This document shows positions 36,287 through 46,869 of a DNA stretch of 64,000 nucleotides, in pieces. Source of the DNA: Singulisphaera sp. GP187 (lineage in GTDB: Bacteria; Planctomycetota; Planctomycetia; Gemmatales; Gemmataceae); assembly GCA_945905925.1 (NCBI GenBank), contig CAMDQN010000008.1, positions 1-64,000 of the forward strand, in the 5' to 3' direction. The notes below the pieces were generated by a model that saw only the letters and a list, made by a program, of their open reading frames with translations, had not been told where the DNA came from and searched no databases. The stretch's first letter is position 1. Each line of letters opens with the position of its first letter. The position numbers and the translations under genes were made by a program.

Positions 36287-38884
36287 TCACCCCACGACGA
36301 GGTTCACCATTTTTCCAGTCTTTACGATCGTCCTCTTGATCGTCTTGCCCACGAGCGATTCTTTCACTTTTTCGTCGGCCAGCGCAAGGGCTTCTAGCGC
36401 CGCGTCGTTGATCTCGGCTGGCACCTTCAGCACCGTGCGCAATTTGCCGTTGATCTGCACCGGGATGTCGATCTCGTCGGTCGCGGCCAGCGCCGCGTCG
36501 AACTTCGGCCACGGCGCGTAGGCCAGCGTGGTGCTGTGACCCAGAGCCCGCCACAGTTCCTCCGCGACGTGCGGCGCGTAAGGCGCCAGCAGCAGCACGA
36601 ACGGGTCGAAGATGCTCCGCGGGCGTGCTTCGAGCTTCGTAACGTGGTTCACGAACTCCATCATCGCGGAGATCGCGGTGTTGAATCGCAACCCTTCGGT
36701 GTCCTCGGTCACCTTCTGAATGGTGCGGTGCAGCACGCGAACCGTGTCGCGGTCCGGTTCGATGTCCTTGATGGCCGAATTCAGCACCAGTGATTCGGCG
36801 TGTTCGTCGACGATCATCCGCCAGGCGCGGCCCAGGAACTTGTACACGCCCGCGATAGAGGCTGTGTTCCACGGCTTCACCGCTTCGAGCGGCCCCATGA
36901 ACATTTCGTACAGCCGCAGGCTGTCGGCCCCGTACTCGCGCACGATGTCGTCGGGGTTCACGACGTTGCCGCGAGCCTTCGACATCTTTTCGTTGTTCTC
37001 CCCCAGAATCATGCCCTGGTTCACCAACTTCTGGAACGGCTCCGTACACGGCAAATAGCCGCGATCGAACAGTACCTTGTGCCAGAACCGCGAGTACAGC
37101 AGGTGCAGAACCGCGTGTTCCGCTCCGCCGACGTACAGATCCACCGGCAGCCAGTGCTTCAGTTTTGCGGGGTCCGCGAACGCCTTGTCGTTCTTCGGGT
37201 CGATGTAACGCAGGAAGTACCAGCACGACCCAGCCCACTGCGGCATCGTGTTCGTCTCGCGCTTGTACTTCGTGTCGCCAATCTCGACGTTCACCCAGTC
37301 GGTTGCCTTCGACAGCGGACCGTCGGGAGTGCCGGTCGGCTTGAAGTCTTCCAGGTCCGGTGGGATCAGTGGGAGATCGCTTGGCGACAACGCGACCGTT
37401 TCGCCGTTCGCGGCGTGCAGCACCGGGAACGGCTCACCCCAATACCGCTGACGGCTGAACAGCCAGTCACGCAGTTTGTAGTTCACGCGACGAGTACCGA
37501 TGCCACGCTCTTCCAGCCACGCGCTGATCTTCGCTTTCGCATCGGGTGTGGGCAGCCCGTCCAGAATGCCGGAGTTGACCGCGACGCCTTCCTCGCAGTA
37601 CGCCTCTTTCAGTTCGTTCAGCGTGCTGCCGGTTGTCTTCAGCCATTCCTCGGTTGGCTTCACGACAGTGACGATAGGCAGCCCGAACTGCTTCGCGAAC
37701 TCGAAGTCGCGCTCGTCGTGACCGGGAACGGCCATAATCGCGCCGGTGCCGTAGGTCGCCAGCACGTAGTCCGCGATCCAAATGGGAATCTTCGCGTCGT
37801 TCACCGGGTTGACCGCGAACGCGCCCGTGAACACGCCGGTCTTTTTCTTCGCGGTCTCCGTGCGCTCGAAGTCGCTCTTGCGCGCTGCTTGCTCTTGGTA
37901 TGCCTTCACCGCGCTTTGCTGCTCTGGCGTGGTGATCTTCGACACCAGCGAGTGTTCTGGCGACAACACCATGTAGGTGGCGCCGAACAGGGTGTCAGGG
38001 CGAGTGGTGAACACTGAGATTTGCAACCTAGTCGTCGCAACGACCGGGCTTGCGGCTACTGCGAATGTCACTTCGGCGCCTTCTGATTTGCCGATCCAGT
38101 TGCGCTGCATTTCCTTGATGGAGTGCGACCAGTCCAGCGGTTCCAGATCCGACAACAGACGTTCGGCGTAAGCAGTGATCCGCATCAGCCACTGGCGCAG
38201 CGGTCGGCGTTCGACGGGGTGCCCGCCGCGCTCGGATTTGCCGTCGATGACTTCTTCGTTCGCCAGCACTGTGCCCAGGAATGGGCACCAGTTCACCGGT
38301 ACTTCCGCTTGGTAAGCGAGGCGGTGATCGTCCTGGTATTTGCGCACCGCAGAGTCGCCCTGCTTCCGCACGCTTGCGGGGATCGGCAGTTCGCTGATAG
38401 GGCGGCCCTTCTGCGCGACCGCGTCGTACCATGTGTCGTAGATGGTCAGGAAGATCCACTGCGTCCACTTGAAGTAACTCGGGTCGGTGGTATCGACCTC
38501 GCGGTCCCAGTCGTAGGAAAACCCTAGCGATTTGATCTGGCGCCTAAACGTGTCGATGTTGCTCCGCGTCGTGATTCGCGGGTGGACATTTTTCTCCACC
38601 GCGTACTGTTCGGCGGGCAACCCGTAGGCGTCCCAGCCCATCGGGTGCAGTACGTGGAAGCCACTCATTCGCTTGAAGCGGGCCAGGATGTCGGTCGCGG
38701 TGTAGCCTTCGGGGTGGCCGACGTGCAGCCCGGAGCCGCTCGGGTACGGGAACATGTCCAGCAGGTAGCACTTGGGTTTGCCTTCGGTTCCTGGTTCGCC
38801 GGGGTCCGGCGTGCGGAACGTCTTGTTCGTTTCCCAGAATTGCTGCCACCGGCGTTCGACATCGGCGGGTTTGTAGCTCGGCAT
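36287..38884 (-). CDS. leuS: Leucine--tRNA ligase
   Basis: An 865-residue class I synthetase charging tRNA-Leu. HIGH motif as HVGH (54-57) in [20 protein letters not shown]; the KMSKS loop is [12 protein letters not shown] near residue 633. The CP1 editing domain is present between ([19 protein letters not shown], with the editing Asp). The anticodon-binding domain follows with IRKTL-type helices, and the ending MVNLVVG is normal. Length is typical. Leftward, divergent from purC with a 153-base gap; ATG at 38884. Confidence 0.97.
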   Translation of the reverse strand: MPSYKPADVERRWQQFWETNKTFRTPDPGEPGTEGKPKCYLLDMFPYPSGSGLHVGHPEGYTATDILARFKRMSGFHVLHPMGWDAYGLPAEQYAVEKNVHPRITTRSNIDTFRRQIKSLGFSYDWDREVDTTDPSYFKWTQWIFLTIYDTWYDAVAQKGRPISELPIPASVRKQGDSAVRKYQDDHRLAYQAEVPVNWCPFLGTVLANEEVIDGKSERGGHPVERRPLRQWLMRITAYAERLLSDLEPLDWSHSIKEMQRNWIGKSEGAEVTFAVAASPVVATTRLQISVFTTRPDTLFGATYMVLSPEHSLVSKITTPEQQSAVKAYQEQAARKSDFERTETAKKKTGVFTGAFAVNPVNDAKIPIWIADYVLATYGTGAIMAVPGHDERDFEFAKQFGLPIVTVVKPTEEWLKTTGSTLNELKEAYCEEGVAVNSGILDGLPTPDAKAKISAWLEERGIGTRRVNYKLRDWLFSRQRYWGEPFPVLHAANGETVALSPSDLPLIPPDLEDFKPTGTPDGPLSKATDWVNVEIGDTKYKRETNTMPQWAGSCWYFLRYIDPKNDKAFADPAKLKHWLPVDLYVGGAEHAVLHLLYSRFWHKVLFDRGYLPCTEPFQKLVNQGMILGENNEKMSKARGNVVNPDDIVREYGADSLRLYEMFMGPLEAVKPWNTASIAGVYKFLGRAWRMIVDEHAESLVLNSAIKDIEPDRDTVRVLHRTIQKVTEDTEGLRFNTAISAMMEFVNHVTKLEARPRSIFDPFVLLLAPYAPHVAEELWRALGHSTTLAYAPWPKFDAALAATDEIDIPVQINGKLRTVLKVPAEINDAALEALALADEKVKESLVGKTIKRTIVKTGKMVNLVVG

Positions 38885-39037
38885 CGCTTGGCCTTCTGTG
38901 CGGAATACGGTCGTGTTGGCTTACGCACGGGAGAAACCCGCGTCCAGAAAGTGACGGGAGACGTGGGCACGAGGTTCGATCGCGCGACACTACAATAGCG
39001 ACACGATCCGTCGCATCCACCACACGAGTACGAAGCG

Positions 39038-39910
39038 ATGCCCGCTGAATCACTGTTGCAGAGTCAGGTGCCGGGGTTCACACCGCGTCGAGGAAAGGTG
39101 CGCGACGTGTACGACCTCGGCGACACGCTCGCCATCGTCGCCACCGACCGCATCAGCGCCTTCGACTGGGTGATGCCCAACGGCATTCCGAATAAAGGCG
39201 CGATCCTTACTTCAATGACGCTGTTTTGGCTGAAGTGGCTGAACGTGCCGAACCACTTCCTGAGCGCGAACCTCTCTGACCTGCCGCCCGCGTTCCGTCA
39301 GCCGGAACTTGAAGGGCGGACGATGCTCGTGAAGAAGGCGACCGTGGTGCCGGTGGAGTGCGTCGCGCGCGGCTACCTTCTGGGTTCGGTGTGGAAGGAA
39401 TATCAGACGCACGGCACCGTTTGCGGCATCGCGATTCCGGCGGGGTTGCAACTCGCGAGCAAGCTGCCGGAACCGATCTTCACGCCCGCGACGAAGGCTG
39501 AAGAGGGATTGCACGACGAGAACATCACCTTCGACACGGTTGCGAAGCAAGTCGGCACCGACACCGCGACCGAACTGAAGGCGAAGACGCTGGACGTGTA
39601 CCGCCGGGCCGCGGAGTACGCGGACGGTAAGGGCATCATCCTCGCGGACACGAAGTTCGAGTGGGGCCGGTTGCCGACGGGCGAGATGATCCTCGTTGAC
39701 GAAGTGCTGACGCCGGACAGCTCGCGATACTGGCCGAAGGAGACGTATCGGGTGGGTGCGTCGCCGGTGTCGTTCGACAAGCAGTTCGTGCGCGACTGGC
39801 TCGAAACGACCAGTTGGGACAAGGCGAGTCCGCCGCCGCCGCTTCCAGATGAGGTGGTGGCACGCAGCGTTGCGAAGTACCAGGAAGCCCTGAATCGCCT
39901 CACGGGGTGA
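39038..39910 (+). CDS. purC: SAICAR synthetase
   Basis: A 290-residue phosphoribosylaminoimidazole-succinocarboxamide synthase, joining CAIR and aspartate with ATP in purine synthesis. [20 protein letters not shown] and [16 protein letters not shown] (about 14-48) hold the ATP lid; [14 protein letters not shown] (about 103-117) and [11 protein letters not shown] (about 202-212) are the PurC signatures. Length suits the longer eukaryotic-like bacterial type. A nucleotidyltransferase gene starts 43 bases after the stop. ATG at 39038 is preceded by the weak ACGAAGCG. Confidence 0.96.
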   Translation: MPAESLLQSQVPGFTPRRGKVRDVYDLGDTLAIVATDRISAFDWVMPNGIPNKGAILTSMTLFWLKWLNVPNHFLSANLSDLPPAFRQPELEGRTMLVKKATVVPVECVARGYLLGSVWKEYQTHGTVCGIAIPAGLQLASKLPEPIFTPATKAEEGLHDENITFDTVAKQVGTDTATELKAKTLDVYRRAAEYADGKGIILADTKFEWGRLPTGEMILVDEVLTPDSSRYWPKETYRVGASPVSFDKQFVRDWLETTSWDKASPPPPLPDEVVARSVAKYQEALNRLTG

Positions 39911-39953
39911 GGTATGGCCCTGCGGTGCCGGCGCTAAACCTCAGAAGAACGAT

Positions 39954-40715
39954 ATGACCATCACGCACGACCTCGACTTACCGGCGCTTGGTGTCTGGGG
40001 CAGCGAGCGCGTTCCGACCGCGCTGTTCTGGACGATCAGCGGGTCGCACCTCTATGGCTTCCCCTCGGTCGATAGCGACATCGATCTTCGCGGGTGTTTC
40101 CTCGCGCCGCTGCGCTCCATCGTCGGCCTGCGGCAGCCCACCGAAACCGTCGAGCCGAAAGGCGAGTTCGAGGGGCGCGAGGTCGAAGCGGTCAGCCACG
40201 AAGTCGGGAAGTACCTGAGGCTGATGTGCAAGCACAACGGGTACGTGCTCGAACAGGTCTTTTCGCCACTCGTCGCGCACGGTGCGGAGTTCCTACGTGC
40301 GCTGCGCCCGCTCGCGGCGCGGTGCGTCACGAAGCACTGCCACAATCACTATCGCGGGTTCCTGCACACGCAGCGAAAGCTCTTCGAGAAGGAAGACGTG
40401 AAGCGCGCGAAGACGCTGCTGTACGCGTACCGCGTGGCGCTCACCGGTGTTCATTTGCTCGAAACCGGCGAAGTGCAAACGCATCTCCCGACGCTCAACG
40501 AGCGGTTCGGGTTGCCGTTCATCCCGGAACTGATCGCGCGCAAAGCCAGCGCCGAGTTCGGCACGCTCAACGCGGTGGACGTGGCCTTCCACACGCAACA
40601 ACTCGACGGATGGGAATCGCGCCTGAACGTGGCTTACGAAGCGAGCACGCTGCCGACGGAACCGCCGGCCGAAGAGCTGGACCGGTTCCTGGTCGAACTG
40701 CGGTTGCCACAATAG
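39954..40715 (+). CDS. Nucleotidyltransferase-domain protein
   Basis: A 253-residue protein. TISGSHLYGFPSVDSDIDLR (about 24-43) is the Gly-Ser and Asp-x-Asp motif of the nucleotidyltransferase superfamily, here of the type predicted as DNA polymerase beta/YcgL-like. A helical C-terminal region with CHNHYRGFLHTQRKLFEKED follows. It might act on RNA or small molecules; no partner with an RNA-repair or toxin role is next door. It is 43 bases downstream of purC and probably co-transcribed. Confidence 0.8.
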   Translation: MTITHDLDLPALGVWGSERVPTALFWTISGSHLYGFPSVDSDIDLRGCFLAPLRSIVGLRQPTETVEPKGEFEGREVEAVSHEVGKYLRLMCKHNGYVLEQVFSPLVAHGAEFLRALRPLAARCVTKHCHNHYRGFLHTQRKLFEKEDVKRAKTLLYAYRVALTGVHLLETGEVQTHLPTLNERFGLPFIPELIARKASAEFGTLNAVDVAFHTQQLDGWESRLNVAYEASTLPTEPPAEELDRFLVELRLPQ

Positions 40716-40810
40716 CGATGAACGAGCCAGAAGTGTGAGCAACGGACGCGAACACGTGCCGGTCGGCAATCAGGTCGTTCACCGCCCCGCCCTTCCCGCT
40801 CCGGTGGGAG

Positions 40811-41287
40811 TCAATTTGCGGTCTTCACTTTCTTCCGCTCGCCGGCTGGCGGCTCGACCTTGATCTTGAAGGTGTTCTTGGGCACCGGGTCGATGGTCAC
40901 CGTGATCCCGGACGTGCGAAACTCCAGGTGCTTCGGGTTCATCACCCGGGCCAGGACAACGTCCGGGTTTTCGGTCGATGCGCTGTTCGGGACGAACGGG
41001 TCGAACCGGACGCGGTGTTCGCCGGAGATTGCGCCGTTCCCGTCCCGCGTCGTGCTCAGGTAGAACTTCCCGTCCTTCACGATCCCGGACGACCGTTGAT
41101 AGGGCGGAGTCGTGGACTCGAACCAGACGGTCAGTGACCCCGGGACGAGTTCGCCGGTGTCGGCGTACACCACTTCCCCCTCGGTCGGGTACGTCGGCGC
41201 CTCGGTCTTACCGCATCCCACCAACGAAAGCACCCCCGCGACCAGGATCGCGGTCGATAGTCGCCGGAGCAAGATTACTCGGGTCAT
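40811..41287 (-). CDS. Lipoprotein, carboxypeptidase-regulatory-like
   Basis: A 158-residue lipoprotein. Lipobox in LVAGVLSLVGC (Cys25). Mature part KTEAPTYPTEGEVVYADTGE is the start of a transthyretin-like / carboxypeptidase regulatory fold; beta strands continue to KIKVEPPAGERKK. In planctomycetes such small lipoproteins are regularly placed right after DUF1559 genes, as here (31-base gap). ATG at 41287 follows GAGGGCTGAACCGA. Confidence 0.82.
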   Translation of the reverse strand: MTRVILLRRLSTAILVAGVLSLVGCGKTEAPTYPTEGEVVYADTGELVPGSLTVWFESTTPPYQRSSGIVKDGKFYLSTTRDGNGAISGEHRVRFDPFVPNSASTENPDVVLARVMNPKHLEFRTSGITVTIDPVPKNTFKIKVEPPAGERKKVKTAN

Positions 41288-41317
41288 TCGGTTCAGCCCT
41301 CGTGAGCGTGCGGCGGG

Positions 41318-42319
41318 TTATTCCTGGATAATCAGTCCGTCCCGGATCGACGACAGCCGGTGCAGCGTCTCCAGTGGGGTATTCGCGCGCACGCTACGGA
41401 CGCTCCCGTCACCCAGCGCGAACTGTCCTGCCCCGATGTGATGGCTGGCAGCGAACAACTGATTCCAGTCGGTCGCGCTGTAGTTCTTGTCGTTGACGAG
41501 CGGGTACTCGTTGGTCCACCGCAGCGTGATCGGATCCTGGGTGCCGGCGTGCCCGAGATACCGGAGATAGTTGCTTTGGAAGTCGCCGTTGTAGGTGGCG
41601 CCCCCGTTGGAGGTCTGGATGTAGTACTTCTCGCCGATGAAGACGGTGTTGCTCAGCCCGTCGGTCACGTCCGTGAACTTCCGGCTGTGGGTGAAGCTGA
41701 ACCACGACCGGCTGGGCGAACTGATGGTCGCCGGGGCGGTCGGGCCGTTCTCGAACGCGTCCTGCTGGTACGGGTTGCAGTAGTTCCCGGTAGCTGGGTT
41801 GATTGCCCGGGTGAACGGCCCTTCGGACGTGGTCTGGTAGTACAGGTTGTTCGGTCCGGCGTTCACCGCGTAGTCCGAGTACCCGGCTGGACCGGTGACA
41901 CTCCCGCCGATCGTGAACGACCGCGACTCGCCGGTGGACCCGTACTGGCCGGGGGCGCTTCGCGACGGGCAGTGGTAGACCGGCAGGTCGGCAGACGCGG
42001 CCGACGACTGGGCGTGATACCGCATGTTGATGTTCCACTTCGAGTAGACGGCTTGTTGCTCCAGGTGGGGCATGAGGAGGACCGCCCACGTCGCCCAGCA
42101 GTCGGCGATCTCGGCCGGGCAGATGGCTTGGTGGGCGTCGTGGTAGCCGTGAACGGAGAGGCCGATCTGCTTGAGATTGTTGGCGCACTTCATGCGCGCA
42201 GCGGCTTCGCGCACCTTCTGCACAGCGGGCAACAGCAGACCAATAAGAACGGCGATGATCGCGATAACAACGAGCAGTTCGATGAGTGTGAACGCGGACC
42301 GGTGCCGGGGCGTGGTCAT
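41318..42319 (-). CDS. DUF1559 prepilin-type surface protein
   Basis: A 333-residue protein with a type IV prepilin N-terminus: [20 protein letters not shown] (residues 7-26), cleaved before FTLIE by prepilin peptidase, and an N-terminal helix with [20 protein letters not shown], the DUF1559 opening. The C-terminal part is beta-rich with an SBP_bac_10-like ending ([16 protein letters not shown]). The family forms major pilin-like surface proteins of planctomycetes. ATG at 42319 follows GGAGGTCACCC, a perfect ribosome binding site; the longer frame to 42370 is rejected. Paired with the lipoprotein. Confidence 0.92.
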   Translation of the reverse strand: MTTPRHRSAFTLIELLVVIAIIAVLIGLLLPAVQKVREAAARMKCANNLKQIGLSVHGYHDAHQAICPAEIADCWATWAVLLMPHLEQQAVYSKWNINMRYHAQSSAASADLPVYHCPSRSAPGQYGSTGESRSFTIGGSVTGPAGYSDYAVNAGPNNLYYQTTSEGPFTRAINPATGNYCNPYQQDAFENGPTAPATISSPSRSWFSFTHSRKFTDVTDGLSNTVFIGEKYYIQTSNGGATYNGDFQSNYLRYLGHAGTQDPITLRWTNEYPLVNDKNYSATDWNQLFAASHHIGAGQFALGDGSVRSVRANTPLETLHRLSSIRDGLIIQE

Positions 42320-42660
42320 GGGTGACCTCCGGACAAAGAAAGGTGGGTTCCGCCGGCGCGAAGCAAACACAACTTGGCAAGGGATGGCAGCGGTCGCCGG
42401 CGCTGCGGAGTGACGAACGAGATGAGTTTCACGCCCAGTCGCGACGAATGCAATCGAAATCTGCGCCGGGGCATGTGCGCATGTGCGGGGTAGGCGTCAC
42501 GAAAGTCGGTGCAAAGTGGGTCGTGGCTGTTTTTGTAGGACTGGCCTCCCGGCCATGCCTCACGATGAGGGGAGAAGATTCGCCGCTGGCGGCTTCGCGA
42601 GATTCGCGCGCCCAATCACTCGCGAAGCCGCGAGCGGCTTCAAACTCCCTTCGACCCTCC
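42320..42660. other. 341-bp intergenic region
   Basis: Between phoH (whose stop is at 42661) and the DUF1559 start. Apart from the inverted repeat at 42582-42638 and some direct CGGC-rich text I see no gene, promoter match or RNA. Confidence 0.5.
42582..42638. repeat. 20-bp-arm inverted repeat after phoH
   Basis: Arms 42582-42601 and 42619-42638 (GCCGCT.GCGGCTTCGCGAG), 19 of 20 paired around a 17-base loop, 22 bases beyond the phoH stop. Possible terminator. Confidence 0.85.
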
Positions 42661-43629
42661 TCACCCACTCGACTTCTTCCCGCGTGGCGCGTCGTCCTCG
42701 TAAGCCTTCACGATGCGCGTGACCAGCGGGTTGCGCACGATGTCGGACTGATCCAGATACACGATCGACAACCCTTCCACGTCGCGCAACCGGTGAACCG
42801 CATCGGCCAAGCCGCTGCGCACGGTTCGCGGCAGGTCGGTCTGTGTGAGGTCGCCAGTGACGATCACCCGCGAGTTCGTCCCCATTCGCGTGAGGAACAT
42901 CTTCATCTGCTCCGCGGTCGCGTTCTGCCCTTCGTCCAAAATGATGCACGCGTGTGAGAGCGTCCGGCCTCTCATATACCCCAGCGGCAGAATCTCGATG
43001 ACTTCGCTCTCCATGTATTTCTTGACGGTGTCCGGTTCCATCATGTCCGCGAGCGCGTCGTAGAGGGGCCGAAGGTACGGGCTGATCTTCGCGATGAGGT
43101 CGCCGGGGAGGAAGCCGAGGCGCTCGCCGGCTTCGACAGCGGGGCGCACGAGGACGATCTTCCGTACCTTCTTCGTGTAGAGCAGCGACACCGCCCACGC
43201 GACCGCGAGGTACGTCTTTCCGCTCCCGGCCGGGCCGACGCAAATCACCGCGTCGTTGTTCTGGAGCGCCTGAACGTACCGCCCTTGGCCATCGGTGCGC
43301 GTGCGCAAGTTGCGTCCACCTTCGGTGGCAACGACCGCCGCGCTGCCGCGCGTGGTCCCGCCGCGGATCACGTCGATCACGCCGGCCACGTCCTTCGCGT
43401 CGAGTTTGCCGTGCTTGCGCGCCACCTGACGCACCTGTTGAAGCGCGCGCTCGAACTGCTCCGCGGCCTCGGCCGTGCCTTCGATCTTCAACTCGCCGCT
43501 GCGGTACACGGCTTTCACCGCGAACGCATCACGCAGCGCGCGCAAATATTGGTCGCGTGTGCCGAAGAGAATCACCGCTTCGTCGCGGTCCTCGATCGTG
43601 AGCGTGCGTGTCACCAGCGAATCAGACAT
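42661..43629 (-). CDS. PhoH-family ATPase
   Basis: A 322-residue PhoH-like NTPase. An N-terminal KH-like part (about 1-90) precedes Walker A GPAGSGKT (132-139) and Walker B CIILDEGQNATAEQMKMFLT near 229-248, then TGDLTQTDLP. PhoH proteins are predicted RNA-associated ATPases, often next to ybeY or membrane lipid genes. Here it is last in the run purA-uppS-cdsA-phoH with a repeat of about 100 bases separating it from cdsA. ATG at 43629. Confidence 0.94.
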   Translation of the reverse strand: MSDSLVTRTLTIEDRDEAVILFGTRDQYLRALRDAFAVKAVYRSGELKIEGTAEAAEQFERALQQVRQVARKHGKLDAKDVAGVIDVIRGGTTRGSAAVVATEGGRNLRTRTDGQGRYVQALQNNDAVICVGPAGSGKTYLAVAWAVSLLYTKKVRKIVLVRPAVEAGERLGFLPGDLIAKISPYLRPLYDALADMMEPDTVKKYMESEVIEILPLGYMRGRTLSHACIILDEGQNATAEQMKMFLTRMGTNSRVIVTGDLTQTDLPRTVRSGLADAVHRLRDVEGLSIVYLDQSDIVRNPLVTRIVKAYEDDAPRGKKSSG

Positions 43630-43649
43630 GTTGCTTTACCAGAGTGTTC

Positions 43650-43746
43650 ACCGCGGAGAACGCAGAGGGCGCAGAGGACAGACAGTGTATCGGACCGGAG
43701 GTAACTCAAAATCTGACAATCTTTGCGTTCTCCGCGTTCTTCGCGG
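43650..43746. repeat. Imperfect inverted repeat between cdsA and phoH
   Basis: A left arm beginning ACCGCGGAGAACGCAGAGGG (about 43650) and a right arm TTTGCGTTCTCCGCG...TTCGCGGT ending beside the cdsA stop. The motif CGCGGAGAACGCAGAG is a repeated element in other GC-rich bacteria. Confidence 0.7.
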
Positions 43747-44619
43747 TTAATTGAAACTGAACCATAGGTACGCGACCGGTGCCGCGAACAGCACGGAGTC
43801 GATCACGTCGAGCACGCCGCCGAAGCCGGGAATGCTCTTCGACGCGTCCTTCGTCTGGCAGTCGCGCTTGATGAGCGATTCGGCCAGATCGCCGAGCACA
43901 CCGGCAAGACCCACCGCCAACCCGAACGCGATTGCTTCCAATATGCCGTGGCGAAATACGTCGGCCATGAACGAGAACGCGACCGCAACGATTGCGCCCG
44001 TTGTCATGCCGCCAGCGAACCCTTCCCAGGTTTTCTTGGGGCTGAGCGTCGGCGTCATCTTGTGCCGGCCCAGGAATGTGCCGGTGAAGAACGCGCCGAT
44101 GTCGTTGCACTTCGGCACGAACACGACCAGTGCGAGCATCACCGCGCTGGTATCGACATCCTTAGACAGCCACCGAATCTGCGCGAAGAAGCACGGCAGC
44201 ACGCCGAGGTACGCGACCGCGAACACGGCCAGCGCAAGTCGCGGAACCGCGGCGCCCGGTTCACCGGTGTAGCGTTGCATTTCGATCAGGAACGCCGCGA
44301 TCAGCACGCCAGCAAAGACCCACACGAGCAGCGCCCACACGGACGCCGCCTCCGGGCTGAACTGCGCGCGAAGTGCCGGATACCAGTTGGCGAGGAGCGA
44401 AAGAAGCACACCGCAAGTGACGAGCGATTCGGATGGGCGCGATGCGACGGGGAACAGGCGAATGAGTTCGCGTGAGCCGACGACACCCGCGAACAGCAGG
44501 AACGCGAACAGGAACGGGAACCACGCGAACCCGTTCTTGGCGAGCCACGAATCGCCGAACAGCACCCCAGCGGCACCGAGCGCGAGCAGCGACCCGACCC
44601 ACAGTCGCGTTCGGATCAT
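43747..44619 (-). CDS. cdsA: Phosphatidate cytidylyltransferase
   Basis: A 290-residue membrane enzyme making CDP-diacylglycerol from phosphatidate and CTP, the branch point of phospholipid synthesis. Eight or so hydrophobic helices (LWVGSLLALGAAGVLFG; VFAVAYLGVLPCFFA; FGLAVGLAGVLGDLAE). The signature is FVPKCNDIGAFFTGTFLGRH (about 166) and LSPKKTWEGFAGG, then LGDLAESLIKRDCQTKD near the end, which matches the CdsA S-x(8)-K-R-x(3)-KD pattern. ATG at 44619 starts 22 bases after the uppS stop; the longer frame would overlap uppS by 38 bases. Part of the purA-uppS-cdsA-phoH run. Confidence 0.95.
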   Translation of the reverse strand: MIRTRLWVGSLLALGAAGVLFGDSWLAKNGFAWFPFLFAFLLFAGVVGSRELIRLFPVASRPSESLVTCGVLLSLLANWYPALRAQFSPEAASVWALLVWVFAGVLIAAFLIEMQRYTGEPGAAVPRLALAVFAVAYLGVLPCFFAQIRWLSKDVDTSAVMLALVVFVPKCNDIGAFFTGTFLGRHKMTPTLSPKKTWEGFAGGMTTGAIVAVAFSFMADVFRHGILEAIAFGLAVGLAGVLGDLAESLIKRDCQTKDASKSIPGFGGVLDVIDSVLFAAPVAYLWFSFN

Positions 44620-44641
44620 TACGAATGCGCCCGTGGTGCTG

Positions 44642-45409
44642 TCATGTGTGGGGGTCCAAGCCGCCAAAGCGCCGCTCACGCCGGGCGTAGTCGCGAAGTC
44701 CTTCGTGGAGAAGCACCGGGTCGAAATCCGGCCAGAACTTCGAGGTCACCCACAACTCGGCGTAGGAGATTTGCCACAGGAGGTAGTTGCTGACGCGCAT
44801 CTCGCCAGCGGTTCGCACGAGCAAATCCGGGTCCGGCATTCCGCCCGTGTAGAGCGCGCCGGAAATCGCGGCCTCGTCGATGTCTTCGGGCTTCAGTTCG
44901 CCGCGACTCACTCGTGTCGCGAGCGCCTGCACCGCGTCCACGATCTCGGCGCGGCTGCCGTAGTTGATCGCGAGGCACAGCGTCAACCCGGTGTTGTGCT
45001 GCGTGAGCCGCACGTTCTCGTCGATCTCCGCGAGTACTTCATCAGGCAATCCCGAGCGCCGCCCGATCACGGTGAATCTGATGTTCTGATCGAGGATCTT
45101 CTGCCGCTCCGCGAGCAGATACTCTTTGAGCAGCGCCATGAGGAAGTCGATTTCCGGCTTCGGGCGCTTCCAGTTTTCGGAACTGAGGCAGTACAGCGTG
45201 AGTTGCCCCAGCCCGAGCCGGCAGCATTCTTCTGTAATCACATCGACGGAGTGCGCGCCGCGCGCGTGCCCTTCCATCCGCTCCTTGCCCTGGCGCTGCG
45301 CCCAGCGCCCGTTACCGTCCATGATGATGGCGATGTGGCGCGGCAACCGGGCCGGGTCGAGCCCAACGGTGGCAGCGTAGGTTCGCGGGTCGTGTTGCGT
45401 TGAAGTCAT
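44642..45409 (-). CDS. uppS: Undecaprenyl diphosphate synthase
   Basis: A 255-residue cis-prenyltransferase. HIAIIMDGNGRWAQRQGKER (25-44) holds catalytic Asp31, with HARGAHSV and the RTAGEMRVSNYLLWQISYAE stretch (about 205-225) binding isopentenyl diphosphate. It makes the C55 lipid carrier used in wall and O-antigen export. The next gene is cdsA, a common pairing. The gap to purA upstream is filled with an inverted repeat. Confidence 0.96.
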   Translation of the reverse strand: MTSTQHDPRTYAATVGLDPARLPRHIAIIMDGNGRWAQRQGKERMEGHARGAHSVDVITEECCRLGLGQLTLYCLSSENWKRPKPEIDFLMALLKEYLLAERQKILDQNIRFTVIGRRSGLPDEVLAEIDENVRLTQHNTGLTLCLAINYGSRAEIVDAVQALATRVSRGELKPEDIDEAAISGALYTGGMPDPDLLVRTAGEMRVSNYLLWQISYAELWVTSKFWPDFDPVLLHEGLRDYARRERRFGGLDPHT

Positions 45410-45410
45410 T

Positions 45411-45484
45411 GGCGAACCCCGGCCGCAAGGCCGGGGGTGTTCAGGTACGGCGAGTTACCCCTAGCCTTGCGGCTGGGGTTCGCC
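45411..45484. repeat. 28-bp-arm inverted repeat filling purA-uppS gap
   Basis: Arms 45411-45438 and 45457-45484 (GGCGAACCCC.GCCGCAAGGC core), 25 of 28 matching. It begins one base after the uppS start codon region and ends one base before the purA stop, so the intergenic space consists of the element. Confidence 0.9.
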
Positions 45485-45485
45485 C

Positions 45486-46766
45486 TCACACCATAATCGT
45501 CTGTTCGCGATCCGGGCCGACGGACACCACACTCGCTCTTAACCCGACCAGTTCGCTGACGCGATCGAGGTAGCGCCGCGCCGCGCTTGGCAGGTCCGCC
45601 AACTTGCGCGCCGCGGTCAGGTCTTCGGTCCAGCCCGGCATCGTCTCGTACACCGGCTTGACACGTTCCAGCAAGTACGCGTCGCTCGGGAAGTGCGTCA
45701 CGCGCTCGCCGTCAAGGTCGTAAGCCGTGCAGAGCTTCAGTTCGGGAATGCCGCTCAACACGTCGAGCAGCATGATGGTGATTTCGTCCGCACCGGAGAG
45801 CGCCGCGGTGTAACGCACGGCCACGCTGTCGAGCCAGCCCACGCGGCGCGGGCGACCTGTTACCGTGCCGTACTCGCGCCCCACCTTGCGAATGCGCTCG
45901 CCGAGCTCGTCTGTGAGTTCCGTCGGGAACGGCCCCTGACCCACGCGACTCGTGTACGCCTTCACCACGCCGATGATCCGCTTCACGAACTTCGCGGGCA
46001 CGCCCGAACCGCCCCAGATGCCCGATGGCAAACTGCTCGAACTCGTCACGTAAGGGAACGTGCCGTGATCCACGTCGAGCAAACTACCCTGCGCCGCCTC
46101 GAAGATGAGCCGCTTGTTCGCCGCGATGGCGTCGTGCAACAGGCGTGGCGTGTCCCGTACGAACGGGCGGATGCGCTCTGCGTACCCGAGGTATTCGTCC
46201 GCGATTGCGTTGGGGTCGAAGACCTTCGGTGCGGTGCCGCCGAGCGCGGTCATCAGCTTGTTCTTGAACGGCACGATGAACTTCAATCGCTCGCGGAGAT
46301 GGTCGGGCCTGAGCAGTTCGCCGACGCGGATCGCGAACCGGCGCCCGACCTTGTCCTGGTAGCACGGCCCGATCCCGCGACCCGTCGTACCGATCTTCCC
46401 TTCGGTGCCGCTTTCGAGCAACCGCTCTTCTTCCATGTGGTACGGGAAGATGACGTGCGCGTGGTCGCTCAGGAACAAGGAACCGGACACGTCGATGCCG
46501 CCTTTCGCGAGCTGATCGACTTCTTCGAGGAACCGCGGCGGGTAGACGACGACGCCGTTACCGATGACGCTCGTGACGTTCGGCCTGATGACGCCGGTCG
46601 GCAGGAGCGAGAGCTTGAAACTCTTGCCGTTGACGACGACCGTGTGTCCGGCGTTGGCTCCGCCGTTGTACCGCACGACGAGATCGAACCCGTCGCCGAG
46701 GAGATCGACGATTTTCCCTTTGGCTTCGTCTCCCCACTGCAACCCAACCACGCACGTACCGGGCAT
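45486..46766 (-). CDS. purA: Adenylosuccinate synthase
   Basis: A 426-residue enzyme joining IMP and aspartate with GTP. The phosphate loop and catalytic start are GLQWGDEAKGKIVDLLGDGF (8-27) and VVRYNGGANAGHTVV with the catalytic His; GTTGRGIGPCYQDK (about 128-141) is the second signature. Length is usual. ATG at 46766; first gene of the leftward run. The gap to dacB holds the GGGAGGGG palindromes. Confidence 0.97.
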   Translation of the reverse strand: MPGTCVVGLQWGDEAKGKIVDLLGDGFDLVVRYNGGANAGHTVVVNGKSFKLSLLPTGVIRPNVTSVIGNGVVVYPPRFLEEVDQLAKGGIDVSGSLFLSDHAHVIFPYHMEEERLLESGTEGKIGTTGRGIGPCYQDKVGRRFAIRVGELLRPDHLRERLKFIVPFKNKLMTALGGTAPKVFDPNAIADEYLGYAERIRPFVRDTPRLLHDAIAANKRLIFEAAQGSLLDVDHGTFPYVTSSSSLPSGIWGGSGVPAKFVKRIIGVVKAYTSRVGQGPFPTELTDELGERIRKVGREYGTVTGRPRRVGWLDSVAVRYTAALSGADEITIMLLDVLSGIPELKLCTAYDLDGERVTHFPSDAYLLERVKPVYETMPGWTEDLTAARKLADLPSAARRYLDRVSELVGLRASVVSVGPDREQTIMV

Positions 46767-46869
46767 TGTGGAACCGCCGCGTTGCGAACTTTTGTAGGTG
46801 TGAATCGACCCGTCTCACGCTAGTCCGCGTCGTGGAAGGCGTCAAGGGCGGGAAGGGGCGAAGAGACCC

